A stretch of 64,000 nt of DNA from Sphingomonas sp. So64.6b (lineage in GTDB: Bacteria > Pseudomonadota > Alphaproteobacteria > Sphingomonadales > Sphingomonadaceae): NCBI RefSeq assembly GCF_014171475.1, contig NZ_CP048817.1:1364001-1428000 (forward strand), in the 5' to 3' direction. Shown piece after piece: positions 16,533 to 28,788 of this stretch (the first letter of the stretch is position 1; each line of letters opens with the position of its first letter). The position numbers were made by a program, and so were the translations under genes. The notes beneath the pieces are model-generated. The model worked only from the letters and a program-made list of their open reading frames with translations, did no database searches and was not told the DNA's origin.

Positions 16533-17942
16533 TTATCTGGGTGTGACCGACCCGATTTCCTCAGGTGCATTGGCTATAATACCGAGCATCGCGGTCCATG
16601 CTGCCACATTCTGGCGCAGCTGTTCCGGATCGATACGGTCGAGCGTATCCTCGGGCGTGTGGTGGTAATCGAAATAGCGCTGGCCAGACTGATTCAGGTC
16701 GATCGCCGCCACGCCTTTCTGCATCATCGGGCCGACATCCGAGCCGTCACCGCCGAGTCCCTTGCCGCGTACGATGCCGAGCGGGGCGAGTGCGGCTGCG
16801 AGTCGATCGCCCACCGGCTTCGCGCTTTCCGGCAGATTAACTTCGAAGCGCCAGACCCGATCGGCGCCGAAGTCCGATTCTGATGCGGTCGCGTGTTTTT
16901 CCGAGCCATGCGCTTCGGCATAGGCGCGGCCGCCAAAGCCGCCGACCTCTTCGGAGCCGAACCACACGACGCGGATCGTCCGGCGCGGCCTGGGGCCATC
17001 AAGGAAGCGCTTGGCGGCGGCGGCGGTGATCGCAATCCCCGCGCCATCGTCGATCGCGCCCGTGCCCAGGTCCCAGCTGTCGAGATGTCCCCCGACCAAG
17101 ACGATGCCGGCCTTCGGATCCGACCCCGGCACTTCGGCGATGACATTGCCCGATTCGTGCGTGCCGGTCTGCTGCGGTGTCAGTACGAGCTTGAGCGTCA
17201 CCGGCTTGCCGCGTGCAATCATGCGCGAGAGGTTGTCGGCATCCGCGGTGGACAGCGCGGCGGCCGGGATCGGCGTTACCCCGGCGGCGAAGGTGGTGAG
17301 GCCGGCATGCGGCCCGCGGCCATGGTCCGATCCGATCGACCGGATGACGATCGCCGCCGCACCCTTGGTCGCGGCGACGTTCGGCCCGACGAAGCGGGCC
17401 ACACCATAGCTGCCGTAAGAAGACCCATCCTGTGTCGCGACCATCGCGTTCGAGACGAAAGCGATCTTGCCCTTCAGGCTGCCATCGGGCGCGGCCTGAA
17501 GGTCAGCGAAGCTGGGGAAATAGGCGATCTCGGCAGTCAAGCCCTCCGGCGGGGTGGCGCCCGAATTGCCCAGCGCGGTGAGGCGCATTTTCTGCGGAAA
17601 GGGCGAGACGACTTCGGCGGTTTCCTCGCCGCGAACCCAGACCGGCATCTGATAGGTTTCGATCCGGACATTCTTGAAGCCGAGCGCCTTCAGTTTGGCG
17701 AGGCTCCAGGTGCGTGCGCGTGCTTCGGCCTCGGTACCGGCAAGGCGCGGGCCGACCTCGGTCGTAATCCCTTCGATGATGTCATAGGCGACATCGTCCT
17801 TCAGTGCCGCATCGCGCATTTTTTCGATCTGGGCAGGCACGACAGGCGCCGCGGCGGTGATGCCCGGGCGCGTCTGAGCGATCAGCGGAGTGGAGAGTGC
17901 GGTGGCGGCGAGCGCCGCTATCAGGGCTGTGGTGCGCGACAT
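16533..17942 (-). CDS. M28-family zinc peptidase (carboxypeptidase Q-like), exported
   Basis: 469 residues from ATG 17942 with signal peptide (ALIAALAATALSTPLIAQ). A PA domain insert lies in the middle (SYGSYGVARFVGPNVAATKG). The co-catalytic zinc site is complete: GGHLDSWD, AIDDGAGIA, GSEEVGGFGG and YFDYHHTPEDTLDRI. Such enzymes are periplasmic aminopeptidases/carboxypeptidases for peptide scavenging. It is oriented away from ettA. A second, non-orthologous M28 peptidase lies at 20.4-22.1 kb. Confidence 0.92.
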   Translation of the reverse strand: MSRTTALIAALAATALSTPLIAQTRPGITAAAPVVPAQIEKMRDAALKDDVAYDIIEGITTEVGPRLAGTEAEARARTWSLAKLKALGFKNVRIETYQMPVWVRGEETAEVVSPFPQKMRLTALGNSGATPPEGLTAEIAYFPSFADLQAAPDGSLKGKIAFVSNAMVATQDGSSYGSYGVARFVGPNVAATKGAAAIVIRSIGSDHGRGPHAGLTTFAAGVTPIPAAALSTADADNLSRMIARGKPVTLKLVLTPQQTGTHESGNVIAEVPGSDPKAGIVLVGGHLDSWDLGTGAIDDGAGIAITAAAAKRFLDGPRPRRTIRVVWFGSEEVGGFGGRAYAEAHGSEKHATASESDFGADRVWRFEVNLPESAKPVGDRLAAALAPLGIVRGKGLGGDGSDVGPMMQKGVAAIDLNQSGQRYFDYHHTPEDTLDRIDPEQLRQNVAAWTAMLGIIANAPEEIGSVTPR

Positions 17943-18178
17943 ATATTCTCCATTCGCCTTGAGCGTGTCGCCCGCAACCGGGGTGCCGCTCAACGGTCAT
18001 TTCGTAATGGTGAGGGACTTAGAGCGAAGACCGGTACTTCGACAAGCCGCTCTTGAGTGAAGGCGAACAGGTCAGGCATAAAAGGTTTTGCGGCGGCCGG
18101 CGTTTGCCAACCGGGCCATCGGCCACTACATGGCCCACGACATTTCCAGCATTCTTTTCCCGCGGAGCACGACCCCCG

Positions 18179-19858
<1,680 letters not shown>

Positions 19859-19876
19859 TCAGTTTTGTTGCGTCCT

Positions 19877-19913
19877 CCCGACCTCACCGGCTGCAACGTC
19901 CGGTGAGGTCGGG
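19877..19913. terminator. Bidirectional hairpin between ettA and acyP
   Basis: A perfect 14-bp stem (CCCGACCTCACCGG, 19877-19890, with CCGGTGAGGTCGGG, 19900-19913) and a 9-nt loop, between the convergent ends of ettA and the acylphosphatase gene. There is no clear T run. Confidence 0.7.
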
Positions 19914-19927
19914 CGCGGGGCGCTATC

Positions 19928-20206
19928 TCAGGTGCCTAGGCGCTTGGTGAATCCTTTCAACTTGGCATCCTGAGCGGCGAGCACTTCGATGTGATCGACG
20001 CGGGCCATTTCAGGCCCTTGGCGCAGTGCTTCGACCAGTGCGCCGACGGCCTCTTCCTCGCCCGAGGCGACGAGCTCGACACCGCCGCCATGCGTATTAC
20101 GCACCCAGCCGGTCACGCCGAGCGCGCGGGCGCGATTCACCGCCCAGTTACGATATCCAACACCTTGTACGCGGCCGGTCACGATCATCCGTTGTGTTGC
20201 GGTCAT
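19928..20206 (-). CDS. acyP: Acylphosphatase (first copy)
   Basis: 92 residues from ATG 20206. Family core: VTGRVQGVGYRNWAVNRARA with the phosphate-binding loop and catalytic Arg (GYRNW), and GWVRNTHGGGVELVASG with the catalytic Asn. It hydrolyses acyl-phosphates such as acetyl phosphate or 1,3-bisphosphoglycerate in the cytoplasm. A second copy lies at 22.9 kb; the two share the same C-terminal KGFTKR ending. Confidence 0.92.
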   Translation of the reverse strand: MTATQRMIVTGRVQGVGYRNWAVNRARALGVTGWVRNTHGGGVELVASGEEEAVGALVEALRQGPEMARVDHIEVLAAQDAKLKGFTKRLGT

Positions 20207-20429
20207 TTTCGTTCGCCCATTCCGCCGTGCGACCCCCGCGCGGCTCATCTGACGCTATCGACGAGTTAAAATCGCGACAGATGGAGTTTCAGCGTTTTGC
20301 CGTGATTGCAGAAGCTTCTGGCGTGAATTGAGCTGCATATGCGATGAGCTGAGCAGGTTGTAACTGCGGCGCGGCACGATCGCCCGATAGAAGGCGGCTC
20401 CTAGCGATCCCCACCGCGCGCGCCGCAAA

Positions 20430-22097
<1,668 letters not shown>

Positions 22098-22107
22098 GGC
22101 GACCTCC

Positions 22108-22836
22108 TTATTTCTTCAATTTGACGAATGCCCCGCCGTCGCGGCGATCGACGACGAATCCGGGCACGGCCTCGAACATGTCCGATAGCCGGCCATAGCC
22201 ATAGCTGCGCACATCAAAACTCGAACGGTTGCTGGCGCGCTGGCCGACCTCGCTTAGCGACGCGAACCCTCCTGCGTCGCGTTTAGATGCGTTATAGGCA
22301 TCGATCAGCATGGTGACGACGTCGGGTTCGATCCCGTTGCGCGCCCTGCCTGGCGTCGCCGGGGCGGGGACGGCAGGGGCAGGCTCCTTGCGGGCAATCA
22401 GTTCAGCGACGTCAATGAAACGGTTGCAAGCCGCACGAAAACCCTCCGGAGTGGTGGAACGACCAAAGCCGTAAACCTTCAGCCCATCCTGGCGAATGCG
22501 CGTCACCAGCGGCATGAAATCGCTGTCCGACGACATGATGCCGAATCCCGTCACGCGACCGCTGGCGAGCAGGTCCATCGCGTCGATCGTCATCTTCATG
22601 TCGGTTGCGTTCTTGCCCTTGGTCAGGTCGAACTGCTGTTGCGGCTCGAGCGCGTAGCGCAGCGCGACCGCCTCCCAGCCTTTCAGGGCGGGCTTGTTCC
22701 AATTGCCATAGATGCGGCGAACATTGACGGTGCCGAGATCGGCAAGCGCGGTCAGCACCGGGTCGATCGCCGCGGGTGAAGCATTGTCCGCGTCGATCAG
22801 GAGCGCAACATTGCCGGTAGGAAGGGTATCGGTCAT
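22108..22836 (-). CDS. NYN-domain RNase-like protein with C-terminal OST-HTH/LOTUS domain
   Basis: 242 residues from ATG 22836. The NYN (LabA/DUF88) PIN-like nuclease fold has its acidic residues in ALLIDADNAS, GKNATDMKMTIDAMDL and MSSDSDFMPLVTRIRQ. A Pro/Ala linker is followed by a LOTUS/OST-HTH-like RNA-binding domain (residues ~165-240: DVVTMLIDAYNASKR, SYGYGRLSDMFEAVPGF). Members are predicted RNases acting on RNA; bacterial substrates are poorly known. It sits 10 bp from the M28 gene and 50 bp from the second acylphosphatase. Confidence 0.85.
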   Translation of the reverse strand: MTDTLPTGNVALLIDADNASPAAIDPVLTALADLGTVNVRRIYGNWNKPALKGWEAVALRYALEPQQQFDLTKGKNATDMKMTIDAMDLLASGRVTGFGIMSSDSDFMPLVTRIRQDGLKVYGFGRSTTPEGFRAACNRFIDVAELIARKEPAPAVPAPATPGRARNGIEPDVVTMLIDAYNASKRDAGGFASLSEVGQRASNRSSFDVRSYGYGRLSDMFEAVPGFVVDRRDGGAFVKLKK

Positions 22837-22886
22837 CACGCCATCCTGCACTGGGTAAACGGTGGCGTCACCCCGCGTTTATCGCT

Positions 22887-23165
22887 TCAGGCGGTAAAGC
22901 GCTTGGTGAAGCCTTTGGGGGCACGTTCGTCGTCGGGCCTGGCTTGCAGGCTGTCGATTCGGGCCAGGTCGGAACCCCGGCGGCAGGCATCGATGAACGC
23001 GGTCGCGGCATCGTCCTCGCCCACGACCAGTATCTCGACCCGGCCGTCGCGTAGATTGCGTACCCAGCCGGTTACGCCATTTTCCTGCGCACGCCGCACG
23101 ATCCAGTCGCGAAAACCGATATTCTGAACTTTGCCGCTGATAAAGACACGCTGCGTCGATGCCAT
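22887..23165 (-). CDS. Acylphosphatase (second copy)
   Basis: 92 residues from ATG 23165. VFISGKVQNIGFRDWIVRRA carries the catalytic Arg in GFRDW, and GWVRNLRDGRVEILVVGEDD carries the catalytic Asn. The GKVQNIG loop differs from the consensus GxVQGVG of the first copy (Gly to Asn, Val to Ile), which may change substrate affinity. The copies are similar enough to be paralogues, but each has its own neighbours. Confidence 0.88.
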   Translation of the reverse strand: MASTQRVFISGKVQNIGFRDWIVRRAQENGVTGWVRNLRDGRVEILVVGEDDAATAFIDACRRGSDLARIDSLQARPDDERAPKGFTKRFTA

Positions 23166-23254
23166 TCCCGCCCCCACTCATGCTACAAGACGACCGCCCA
23201 AGAAGGGCGCCGCCGTGACCGGCCTAGCACAGGCCGAGGGGAGTGGAGCGCGGC

Positions 23255-23290
23255 CTGCCGGGAATCCGTCGTATTCCCGGCAGCTTTTAT
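23255..23290. terminator. Hairpin between doxX and the second acylphosphatase
   Basis: An 11-bp perfect stem (CTGCCGGGAAT, 23255-23265, with ATTCCCGGCAG, 23273-23283) and a 7-nt loop followed by CTTTTAT on the plus strand. It lies downstream of the minus-strand doxX gene, so it probably ends doxX transcription; the T run favours plus-strand termination. Confidence 0.6.
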
Positions 23291-23317
23291 CGTACCGACA
23301 TGGTCAGCCTGATCGGA

Positions 23318-23698
23318 TCAGGCGCGATTGCGTGCTGCGTCGGCGCTCCAGGCGCCAGCGCCCGCGGCGGCGAGAAACAGGAAGATGAAGCAATAAAGCA
23401 TCGCCGCCTCACCGCCATTAACCGAAGGATAGAGGCTCTTCGGTGCATGGGCCATGAAATAGGCGACCGCCATCATGCCCGAAAGGACGAACGCCACAGG
23501 CCGCGTGAACAACCCGATGATGATCAGCGCGCCGCCGACCAGTTCCAGCGTACCGGCCGCGTAAAGCAAAGGATTGAGCGGCACGGGGAAGGGCGGCACG
23601 TTGAAGAATTTCGAGACGCCGTGATGCAGGAAACCCAGACCCGCAACGATCCGGAGCAGGGCGAGCAATTTGGGCGACCAGGTGGCGGGTATCGGCAT
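23318..23698 (-). CDS. DoxX-family membrane protein
   Basis: 126 residues from ATG 23698 with four predicted transmembrane helices (LLALLRIVAGLGFLHHGVSK, LYAAGTLELVGGALIIIGLF, FVLSGMMAVAYFMAHAP, MLYCFIFLFLAAAGAGAW). GFLHHGVSKF and the LELVGGALIIIGLFTR loop are DoxX/DUF417 signatures. The family is linked to redox stress and quinone-associated functions, but the biochemical role is not fixed. It is separated by 52 bp from greB on the same strand. Confidence 0.85.
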   Translation of the reverse strand: MPIPATWSPKLLALLRIVAGLGFLHHGVSKFFNVPPFPVPLNPLLYAAGTLELVGGALIIIGLFTRPVAFVLSGMMAVAYFMAHAPKSLYPSVNGGEAAMLYCFIFLFLAAAGAGAWSADAARNRA

Positions 23699-23750
23699 GG
23701 CGAATATCCTTTGTTTCGATGCCGCATCGTTCCACGCACCCGCCACCGGG

Positions 23751-24254
23751 TCAATCCGCGGCGATGAAACGCTCGGTTGCCGGATAGACGATCGCCACCA
23801 CTTCATATTCCTTTTCGCCGCCGGGCAATGTCACCCTGCGTACATCGCCGACCGCCGCACCGCGCAAGGCCCGCGCGAGTGGTGCACCCCAGCCGATCCT
23901 GCCCAAGCCCGTTTCGGTCTCGTCATCTCCGACAATGGTCAGGACCCGCTCGACATCATCCTGATCGGTGATGGTGACGGTCGCGCCGAAAAAGACCCGG
24001 CTGCGGTCGGGCTGGTCGGCGGGGTCGATCACCTTGGCCGCTTTCATGCGTTTCGCCAGCCAGCCGAGCCGGCGGTCGATCTCGCGCAATCTCTTGCGAC
24101 CATAGATATAGTCGCCATTCTCCGACCGGTCGCCATTGCCGGCAGCCCAGGAAATGACGTCGACCAGCTTGGGCCGCTCCTCGCCCAGCAAGTGACGATA
24201 TTCGGCGCTGAGCACGGCATAACCGGCCGGCGTGATATAATTGGGTTGATCCAA
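23751..24254 (-). CDS. greB: Transcription elongation factor GreB/GreA family
   Basis: 167 residues. The N-terminal coiled-coil domain carries the acidic tip region (AAGNGDRSENGDYIYGRKRL, with Asp and Glu that insert into the RNA polymerase secondary channel), and the C-terminal FKBP-like domain includes RVFFGATVTITDQDD and GWGAPLARALRGAAVGD. ENGDYIYGRKRLREIDRR is characteristic of GreB rather than GreA. The protein stimulates cleavage of backtracked transcripts. It starts 6 bp after the stop of slt on the same strand, so the two are likely one operon. Confidence 0.9.
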   Translation of the reverse strand: MDQPNYITPAGYAVLSAEYRHLLGEERPKLVDVISWAAGNGDRSENGDYIYGRKRLREIDRRLGWLAKRMKAAKVIDPADQPDRSRVFFGATVTITDQDDVERVLTIVGDDETETGLGRIGWGAPLARALRGAAVGDVRRVTLPGGEKEYEVVAIVYPATERFIAAD

Positions 24255-24260
24255 GGGGGC

Positions 24261-26252
24261 TCAGCCCGGCCGCTGCTTGCCCAGATACCAGCTGATCCGG
24301 TTCGCACCGCTCGAGCGCGAGCGTGCCGGGTTCATCAGGTCATAGACCACGGCATTTTCCAGCACGCGCTGAACATAGTTGCGCGTCTCCTGGATCGGGA
24401 TCGCCTCGATCCAGTCGACCATGTCGACCGCGCCGGTACGCGGGTCGCCATTGGCGCGGAGCCATTTGTTCACATTGCCCGGCCCGGCATTGTACGCCGC
24501 GACGGCCAGCGGATAGCTGTTATAGTTATTGTAGACGCGCTGGAAATAACTCGAACCGAGCTGGATATTATAATCGGTGTCGGTGGTCAGCGAGCCCGGT
24601 TGATAGGTCAGGCCCAGCTTGCCCGCGGTTTCCCGCGCGGTGCCGGGCATCAACTGCATCAGGCCGCGCGCGCCGGCATGGCTGATCGCGGCGCGGTCGA
24701 ACTGGCTTTCCTGACGCGCGATCGCATGGATCATCGTCCAGTTGCTTGCCTGCGTGTCCGGCACGCGGACATTGGGGAAGGCGACCGTGGTATAATCGGT
24801 GAAACCATTCTGCAGCGCACTACGCCCCACCATCACGCCGAGATCGGGCCGGCCGAGCATGCGCGACAATTCGGTCGCAAGCATGTGATCGCTGTCGCTT
24901 TTCGCGTCGATTGCGATCTGGCGCACAAATGCGGTCTGATCTTCCCAGCGGCCGACCGTGCCGAGATATTGCGCCGCACGCACCGTTTCGCGTGCGAAAT
25001 AGGCCGCGCGGACCGATTCATCGATCGGACGCGGCACCGGATTGCCTGGCGGCGTCAGCGGCAGCGCGAGCCGCTCGAGTGCAAGCTGGCCGTAAAACAG
25101 GTCGCGATAACCGGCGGCGCGCGTGAAGAAGGCATTGGCATCCGCCGAGCGCCCCGCTGCCAGCGCCGCGCGGCCCGCCCAATAATAACCCTTGGACTGC
25201 GATTGCGGCGTCTGGGAACCCCGGGCGTAACGGTCGTACATGCCGATCGCATCGGCCGGCCTGTTGAGCCTCTTGAGCGCGGTCTGTCCGGCCAGCCAGA
25301 CCAGGCTGGTATAATCGTCGCGCTCACCCAGTGGCGCCCGGCTGATATCGGTCCCTTCGGAGAACGCATCGTCAACCTTGCTCGCGATATCGAAAGCGGT
25401 CTGGGCCTGACCGTCGTTCGCCGCTTCGCGGGCATTGGCGAGCAGCACCTCGAACCATTTCTCGACATCGCCGGGGCGCCGCGCGAGCGAACGGGGACGG
25501 GCGAGCCAGGAGCGCGCGCTCGGTGCGGCGGAATTGTTGCGCAGCCAGGTCGCGCGATCGGCGATGTAACCGGGATCGTTCGCGCCGATACCCTGCGTCG
25601 CGGCCGAGCGCTCCGCAGCGTCCACCGCATTGGTGCGGAAGGCGAGCCGCGCCTCGAACAGGGCGCGCTTGCCCGGGCTGACCAGCGCGATCTGGCGTTG
25701 CGCCGATGCCGTCGAGCCCTGCCAGAGCAGTTCGTCCATCCGCGCGTCATGGTCCTCGGAACGGAGCGCGCCGGGGAAGCCGGAAATCAGCTTCGCCTCG
25801 TCGGTCACCGACAGCGGTCCCGATACCCAAGCGTTGCGCGCCGCGACCTGCGCTTCGTCACGCTGGCCGGTCAGCGACAAGGCCTCGGCATGACGGGTCT
25901 TGCCGGCCCCGGTCAGGGGAGCGTGACGCCGAAAATAACTGACCGCGGTGGAGGGCGACCAGTTGCCCGCCTCCATCGATCGCTCGGCCGTGCGGCGTAG
26001 CGCGTTCTCGCCTGGCCAGCCGGGATGGGCGATCAGGAAGCGCGCATATCGATCGAACGGATAGCTGCTCGACTGGCGCAACGCGTTCCATTCGCTGACC
26101 GCTGCGGCCATCGCCGCGCTTTGCGGCGTCTGTCCCTGAAGCAATTGCTGAGCGCGGCCCCAACCGAGCTGTTCCTGCGGGACGCCCGATGCGACGGCGA
26201 GCCCTGAGATACCGGCAAGCAATACGCCGGATTTGATGACCGATGCTATCAT
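24261..26252 (-). CDS. Soluble-lytic-transglycosylase-type murein hydrolase
   Basis: About 663 residues from ATG 26252 (another in-frame start at 26270). A signal peptide (SGVLLAGISGLAVASG) and a long helical superhelix (residues ~40-480, Slt70-like U domain) precede a C-terminal SLT domain with catalytic Glu in IARQESQFDRAAISHAGARG, LMQLMPGTARETAG and AVAAYNAGPGNVNKWL. It cleaves peptidoglycan glycan strands to anhydro-muropeptides in the periplasm. The slt-dapA-smpB order is a familiar sphingomonad block; dapA lies divergently. Confidence 0.92.
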   Translation of the reverse strand: MIASVIKSGVLLAGISGLAVASGVPQEQLGWGRAQQLLQGQTPQSAAMAAAVSEWNALRQSSSYPFDRYARFLIAHPGWPGENALRRTAERSMEAGNWSPSTAVSYFRRHAPLTGAGKTRHAEALSLTGQRDEAQVAARNAWVSGPLSVTDEAKLISGFPGALRSEDHDARMDELLWQGSTASAQRQIALVSPGKRALFEARLAFRTNAVDAAERSAATQGIGANDPGYIADRATWLRNNSAAPSARSWLARPRSLARRPGDVEKWFEVLLANAREAANDGQAQTAFDIASKVDDAFSEGTDISRAPLGERDDYTSLVWLAGQTALKRLNRPADAIGMYDRYARGSQTPQSQSKGYYWAGRAALAAGRSADANAFFTRAAGYRDLFYGQLALERLALPLTPPGNPVPRPIDESVRAAYFARETVRAAQYLGTVGRWEDQTAFVRQIAIDAKSDSDHMLATELSRMLGRPDLGVMVGRSALQNGFTDYTTVAFPNVRVPDTQASNWTMIHAIARQESQFDRAAISHAGARGLMQLMPGTARETAGKLGLTYQPGSLTTDTDYNIQLGSSYFQRVYNNYNSYPLAVAAYNAGPGNVNKWLRANGDPRTGAVDMVDWIEAIPIQETRNYVQRVLENAVVYDLMNPARSRSSGANRISWYLGKQRPG

Positions 26253-26341
26253 GTGGACAGAATAGGCCATCGCACCTTATTTGTCGCTGAACAAAATTAC
26301 AAAATACGTGGGATTCATCGCCCGCGAGGAGCATATCACCC

Positions 26342-27220
26342 ATGTTTTCCGGATCGATCCCAGCGCTCGTCACGCTGTTCGAAGACGACGGCGCGTTCGC
26401 GGAAAACGCCTATCGCGATTTCGTCGAGTGGCAGATCAGCGAAGGTTCGGCCGGACTGGTGCCGTGCGGCACAACCGGCGAGGCCGCGACATTGAGCGCG
26501 GAAGAGCATTTCCACGTGGTACGCGTTTGCGCCGAACAGGCGAAGGGCAGGGTGCCCATTCTTGCCGGGGCCGGGTCGAACGATACGCGCGTGGCGATCG
26601 CCAATGTGAAGGCGGCGAAGCAGGCTGGCGCCGATGCCGCGCTGATGGTGCCGCCCTATTATAACCGGCCCAGCCAGGAAGGCATTTTCCGCCATTTCGA
26701 AGCAGTGGCAACGGAATCGCCGCTGCCGATCGTGCTCTACAACGTCCCCGGCCGCACCGTGACCGACATCCAGCCGGCGACGATGGCGCGGATCGTCCAG
26801 GCGTTTCCGGACATATTCATCGGCGTGAAGGACGCGACCGGCTCGCTTGGCCGTGTCAGCGAACAGCGCGCCGGTTGCGGCCGGGATTTCGTGCAACTTT
26901 CGGGCAATGACGAGACGGCGCTGGCCTTCAACGCGATGGGCGGGATCGGCTGCATCTCCGTCACCGCGAACATCGCGCCGCGGCTGTGCGCCGATTTCCA
27001 GGCGGCGTGGGCGGCGGGGGACACGGCGGGCGCATTGGCGCTGCACGACCGGCTTTATCCGCTGCACATCGCGATGTTCACCGACGCATCGCCCGGGCCG
27101 GTGAAATATGCGCTGGGCAAAATCCGGCCGGAATGGCCTGTGGCTTTACGCTTGCCGATGACCTGGCCGAACGAGGCAAGCCAGCGCGCGGTGGATGCGG
27201 CGTTGGCGGTCGCTCTCTGA
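26342..27220 (+). CDS. dapA: 4-hydroxy-tetrahydrodipicolinate synthase
   Basis: 292 residues, the standard length. It condenses pyruvate with aspartate semialdehyde in lysine/diaminopimelate synthesis. Family motifs: PCGTTGEAATLSAEEH, GAGSNDTRVAIANV, PPYYNRPSQEGIFRHFEA with the proton-relay Tyr, and IGVKDATGSLGRV with the Schiff-base Lys. Supplying DAP fits its place beside a murein hydrolase. Confidence 0.96.
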   Translation: MFSGSIPALVTLFEDDGAFAENAYRDFVEWQISEGSAGLVPCGTTGEAATLSAEEHFHVVRVCAEQAKGRVPILAGAGSNDTRVAIANVKAAKQAGADAALMVPPYYNRPSQEGIFRHFEAVATESPLPIVLYNVPGRTVTDIQPATMARIVQAFPDIFIGVKDATGSLGRVSEQRAGCGRDFVQLSGNDETALAFNAMGGIGCISVTANIAPRLCADFQAAWAAGDTAGALALHDRLYPLHIAMFTDASPGPVKYALGKIRPEWPVALRLPMTWPNEASQRAVDAALAVAL

Positions 27221-27252
27221 CGTTCGTTCCAACTTCGTCACCAACACCTCAG

Positions 27253-27628
27253 TCGTCACCCCAACGAAGGCTGGGGTCTCAAGCCGCAGGGGAACGCTTG
27301 AAATGACACGCGGTGGCTGGACCTACATGATGGCCAACAAACCGCGCGGCATGATCTACATCGGCGTTACCGCCTATCTCGCCCAGCGTGTCGATCAAAA
27401 CCGTCGCGACGTTGGATCGGCATTTTGCCGGCGATATGGGATCAAGACCCTGATGCTCGTCGAATGGCACGATGAAATCGAATTCGCGATCGCTCGAGAA
27501 AAAGGCATTGAAGGCGTGGAAGCGTGATTGGAAGATCCGCTTGATTGAGGAAACCAATCCTGAGTGGAATGATTTGTTCGACCTCATCACATGATCGCTT
27601 GAGATCCCAGCCTTCGCTGGGGTGACGA
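27253..27628. mobile_element. 376-bp unit bounded by 31-bp inverted repeats around a GIY-YIG gene
   Basis: Bases 27253-27283 and the reverse complement of 27598-27628 agree at 29 of 31 positions. Each arm contains its own small hairpin (core ACGAAGGCTGGGG / CCAGCCTTCGCTGG). Only the GIY-YIG frame lies between them. The arm core is of the kind that occurs as an intergenic palindrome in many sphingomonad genomes, so the unit looks like a REP-like element paired with a nuclease gene. Flanking target duplications were not seen. Confidence 0.7.
27303..27594 (+). pseudogene. GIY-YIG nuclease superfamily protein, frameshifted
   Basis: The frame starts MTRGGWTYMMANKPRGMIYI with the GIY-YIG-like TYMMANKPRGMIYIGVT, then RRYGIKTLMLVEWHDEI. 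As read it ends at 27527 (GIEGVEA). If the A5 run at 27499-27503 is shortened by one, the frame continues with EKALKAWKRDWKIRLIEE and NPEWNDLFDL to TGA 27592-27594, giving a ~96-residue protein with the typical C-terminus. So it is a one-base frameshift, or a sequence error. These proteins are small single-domain nuclease-like proteins, often multi-copy. Confidence 0.85.
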
Positions 27629-27740
27629 GGGGGTGGGGGATGGCGATGAGGTGAGCGGCGCTGCATTGGAGGTGAGTGCGGTGCTAAGTTATCACCCCCG
27701 CTTCCAATCCGCTTCGCCCGCGCCTACATGCCCACCTCCC

Positions 27741-28223
27741 ATGGCCCGTCCCAAACCCGCCACCTTCGAAAAGACCAAGGTCGTTGCCGAGAACCGGCGC
27801 GCCAAATTCGATTATGCGATCGAGACGGTCTATGAGGCCGGCATCGCGCTGACCGGCACCGAAGTGAAGGCGTTGCGCACCGGCCAGGGATCGATCGCCG
27901 AAAGCTATGCCGAAGTCGATGACGGCCAGGTCTGGCTGATTAATTCCAACGTGCCCGAATTCAGCCATGGCAACCGCTTCAACCATGAGCCCAAGCGCCC
28001 CCGTAAATTGCTCCTTCACGAGAGGGAGATAAACAAGATGCACGGGGCGGTGGCGCGCGAGGGCATGACCCTGGTGCCGCTGTCGATCTATTTCAATTCG
28101 TCGGGCAAGGCGAAGGTGGAATTGGCGTTGGCGAAGGGCAAAAAGGCGCATGACAAGCGCGAGACGATCAAGGAGCGCGACTGGAAGCGCGAGCAGGGAA
28201 GGTTGATGCGTGATCGTGGCTGA
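27741..28223 (+). CDS. smpB: SsrA-binding protein SmpB
   Basis: 160 residues from ATG 27741. It binds tmRNA and the stalled ribosome for trans-translation. Motifs: [73 protein letters not shown] and the basic C-terminal tail [20 protein letters not shown]. Start chosen by homology; the frame extends upstream. It overlaps the DUF2062 gene by 14 bp. Confidence 0.96.
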   Translation: MARPKPATFEKTKVVAENRRAKFDYAIETVYEAGIALTGTEVKALRTGQGSIAESYAEVDDGQVWLINSNVPEFSHGNRFNHEPKRPRKLLLHEREINKMHGAVAREGMTLVPLSIYFNSSGKAKVELALAKGKKAHDKRETIKERDWKREQGRLMRDRG

Positions 28224-28788
28224 GCAGGGGGTGTTCGCCAAGTTCGTCGCATGGTGCCGGCGCAACACGCCCACGCGCGAAAGCATGGAGAGCAATCGCT
28301 TTCTCAAGCCCGTCGCGCACCGTGTGTTGCGGCCGGAGCTGTGGCGCTTCACGCGTCGCTCGGTGCCGCGCGGCGTCGCGCTGGGCATGGTCACCGGCAT
28401 CCTCGCGCCGGTCGCGCAAGTGGCGCTGTCCGCCGTTCTCGCGCTGCCATTTCGCGCCAATATCCCGGCGGCGGCGCTCACCACCTTCATCACTAATCCT
28501 TTCACCACGCCGCCTTTATGGGTTGCCGCTTATTGGATCGGCCGCTCCGTGCTGCGCCTGGACGCGCACGTGCCGGGCAGTCCGATCGCCAACACCGTCG
28601 ATGCGAATGCCGGCTGGCTGAGCTGGATCGCGTCGGAAGCGGCGCCGGCCACTGCGATTGGGCTGCTGATCATCACCGTCGCCTTTGCCGTCGTCGGTTA
28701 TTTCGCCAGCGCGCTCGGCTGGCGCCTGTGGATCGCGCGTAAATGGCGCAATCGCCACCGGTCGAGGGTGGTCGATCCGGCAAATTGA
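28210..28788 (+). CDS. DUF2062 membrane protein
   Basis: 192 residues starting at GTG 28210, inside the end of smpB, in another frame. Features: R-rich N-terminus ([20 protein letters not shown]), [20 protein letters not shown], and the signature [20 protein letters not shown], then a second helical hairpin ([20 protein letters not shown]) and a basic tail. DUF2062 proteins are inner-membrane proteins of unknown function. The overlap with smpB indicates co-transcription and translational coupling. Confidence 0.85.
   Translation: MIVAEQGVFAKFVAWCRRNTPTRESMESNRFLKPVAHRVLRPELWRFTRRSVPRGVALGMVTGILAPVAQVALSAVLALPFRANIPAAALTTFITNPFTTPPLWVAAYWIGRSVLRLDAHVPGSPIANTVDANAGWLSWIASEAAPATAIGLLIITVAFAVVGYFASALGWRLWIARKWRNRHRSRVVDPAN

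Noticed and set aside
23670-26000. 776-codon open frame on the plus strand
   Set aside because: It is antisense to doxX, greB and the lytic transglycosylase, has Arg/Gly-biased composition and no motif. It is an artefact of high GC on the opposite strand.
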